From positions 1-5,182 of the forward strand of contig JAQGKB010000083.1 of the NCBI GenBank assembly GCA_028290345.1: a stretch of DNA of 5,182 nt, written 5' to 3'. The notes beneath the pieces are model-generated. The model worked only from the letters and a program-made list of their open reading frames with translations. It had not been told where the DNA came from and made no database searches. Positions 5,049-5,182 of this stretch are shown piece by piece; positions within the stretch are counted from its first letter, which is position 1, and the number at the start of each line of letters is the position of its first letter. Position numbers and translations under genes: made by a program. This DNA is from Hyphomicrobiales bacterium. GTDB taxonomy: Bacteria > Pseudomonadota > Alphaproteobacteria > Rhizobiales > Devosiaceae.

Positions 5049-5182
5049 TCAGACTATTCCCGCGACAAAAAGGGCGCTTACTCCGGCGAGAAGGACAACG
5101 GTCCCCAGGAATAGCGATGTCATCATTAGTTGCCGCATTCGATCCTCGGTGGCTTGGCCGCGCACCTCAATGAATGACGTCG
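5049..5182 (-). CDS. Small membrane protein, hypothetical, possibly truncated by the window edge
   Basis: On the minus strand the frame is open from the window edge for 43 codons to TGA (5051-5049). The C-terminal part is one hydrophobic helix of about 22 residues (T-S-L-F-L-G ... V-A-G-I-V). Two readings are possible. The gene may start outside the window, or at ATG 5138-5136, which has GAGGA ending 4 bases upstream on that strand and would give a 29-residue single-helix protein. The TGA is followed at once by the TTG of the next ORF in the same frame, so the two are probably co-transcribed. Family not recognised. Confidence 0.42.
   Translation of the reverse strand, partial: TSFIEVRGQATEDRMRQLMMTSLFLGTVVLLAGVSALFVAGIV

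Noticed and set aside
4922..5173. An 83-codon plus-strand open frame at the right end.
   Set aside because: It is basic and featureless, while the opposite strand encodes two clear hydrophobic helices over the same bases, making the minus strand the better coding choice.

Overview
This window is GC-rich and looks like chromosomal DNA from an alphaproteobacterium. Its GT/deacetylase/GH18 fusion begins with an N-terminus (SDKPIFFDPSGRR) that I recall from sphingomonad-type proteins. That is a lean from memory, not a placement. Nothing in the window marks a mobile element, CRISPR array, tRNA or rRNA.

Layout, left to right. (1) Bases 2-526, plus strand: the 3' part of a short-form chromate-transporter (CHR domain) gene, cut by the window edge and ending in a small stem-loop around its stop codon. 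(2) Bases 527-720: a 194-base gap with a perfect 7+7 inverted repeat (594-608) and a good ribosome binding site in front of a TTG start. (3) Bases 721-4149, plus strand: one very large gene for a 1142-residue inner-membrane protein. It fuses a GH18-like glycoside hydrolase domain, a NodB/CE4 polysaccharide deacetylase domain and a processive family-2 glycosyltransferase. It is followed by a terminator-like hairpin. (4) Bases 4203-4422: a non-coding leader with a possible sigma-70-type promoter and a hairpin just ahead of the next ribosome binding site. (5) Bases 4423-4611, plus strand: a 62-residue single-pass membrane protein of unknown function. (6) Bases 4612-4745: a stretch unusually rich in complementary segments, ending in a strong intrinsic terminator. 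It is either a structured 3' UTR or a small RNA. (7) Bases 4746-4822: nothing recognisable. (8) Bases 4836-5182, minus strand: two very small, back-to-back, same-frame ORFs, each ending in one hydrophobic helix. The upstream one may be cut by the window edge. They converge on the plus-strand terminator.

How the parts fit. The fusion protein is the centrepiece. Its three domains can polymerise a beta-linked (probably N-acetylglucosamine-type) polysaccharide in the cytoplasm, deacetylate it in the periplasm, and bind or cut it there. This matches in principle the separate PgaC (GT2) and PgaB (deacetylase plus hydrolase) proteins of poly-N-acetylglucosamine systems. No outer-membrane exporter or c-di-GMP-binding partner is visible here, so the product and its export route are unknown. 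The chromate-transporter gene and the small membrane proteins show no evident functional link to it.
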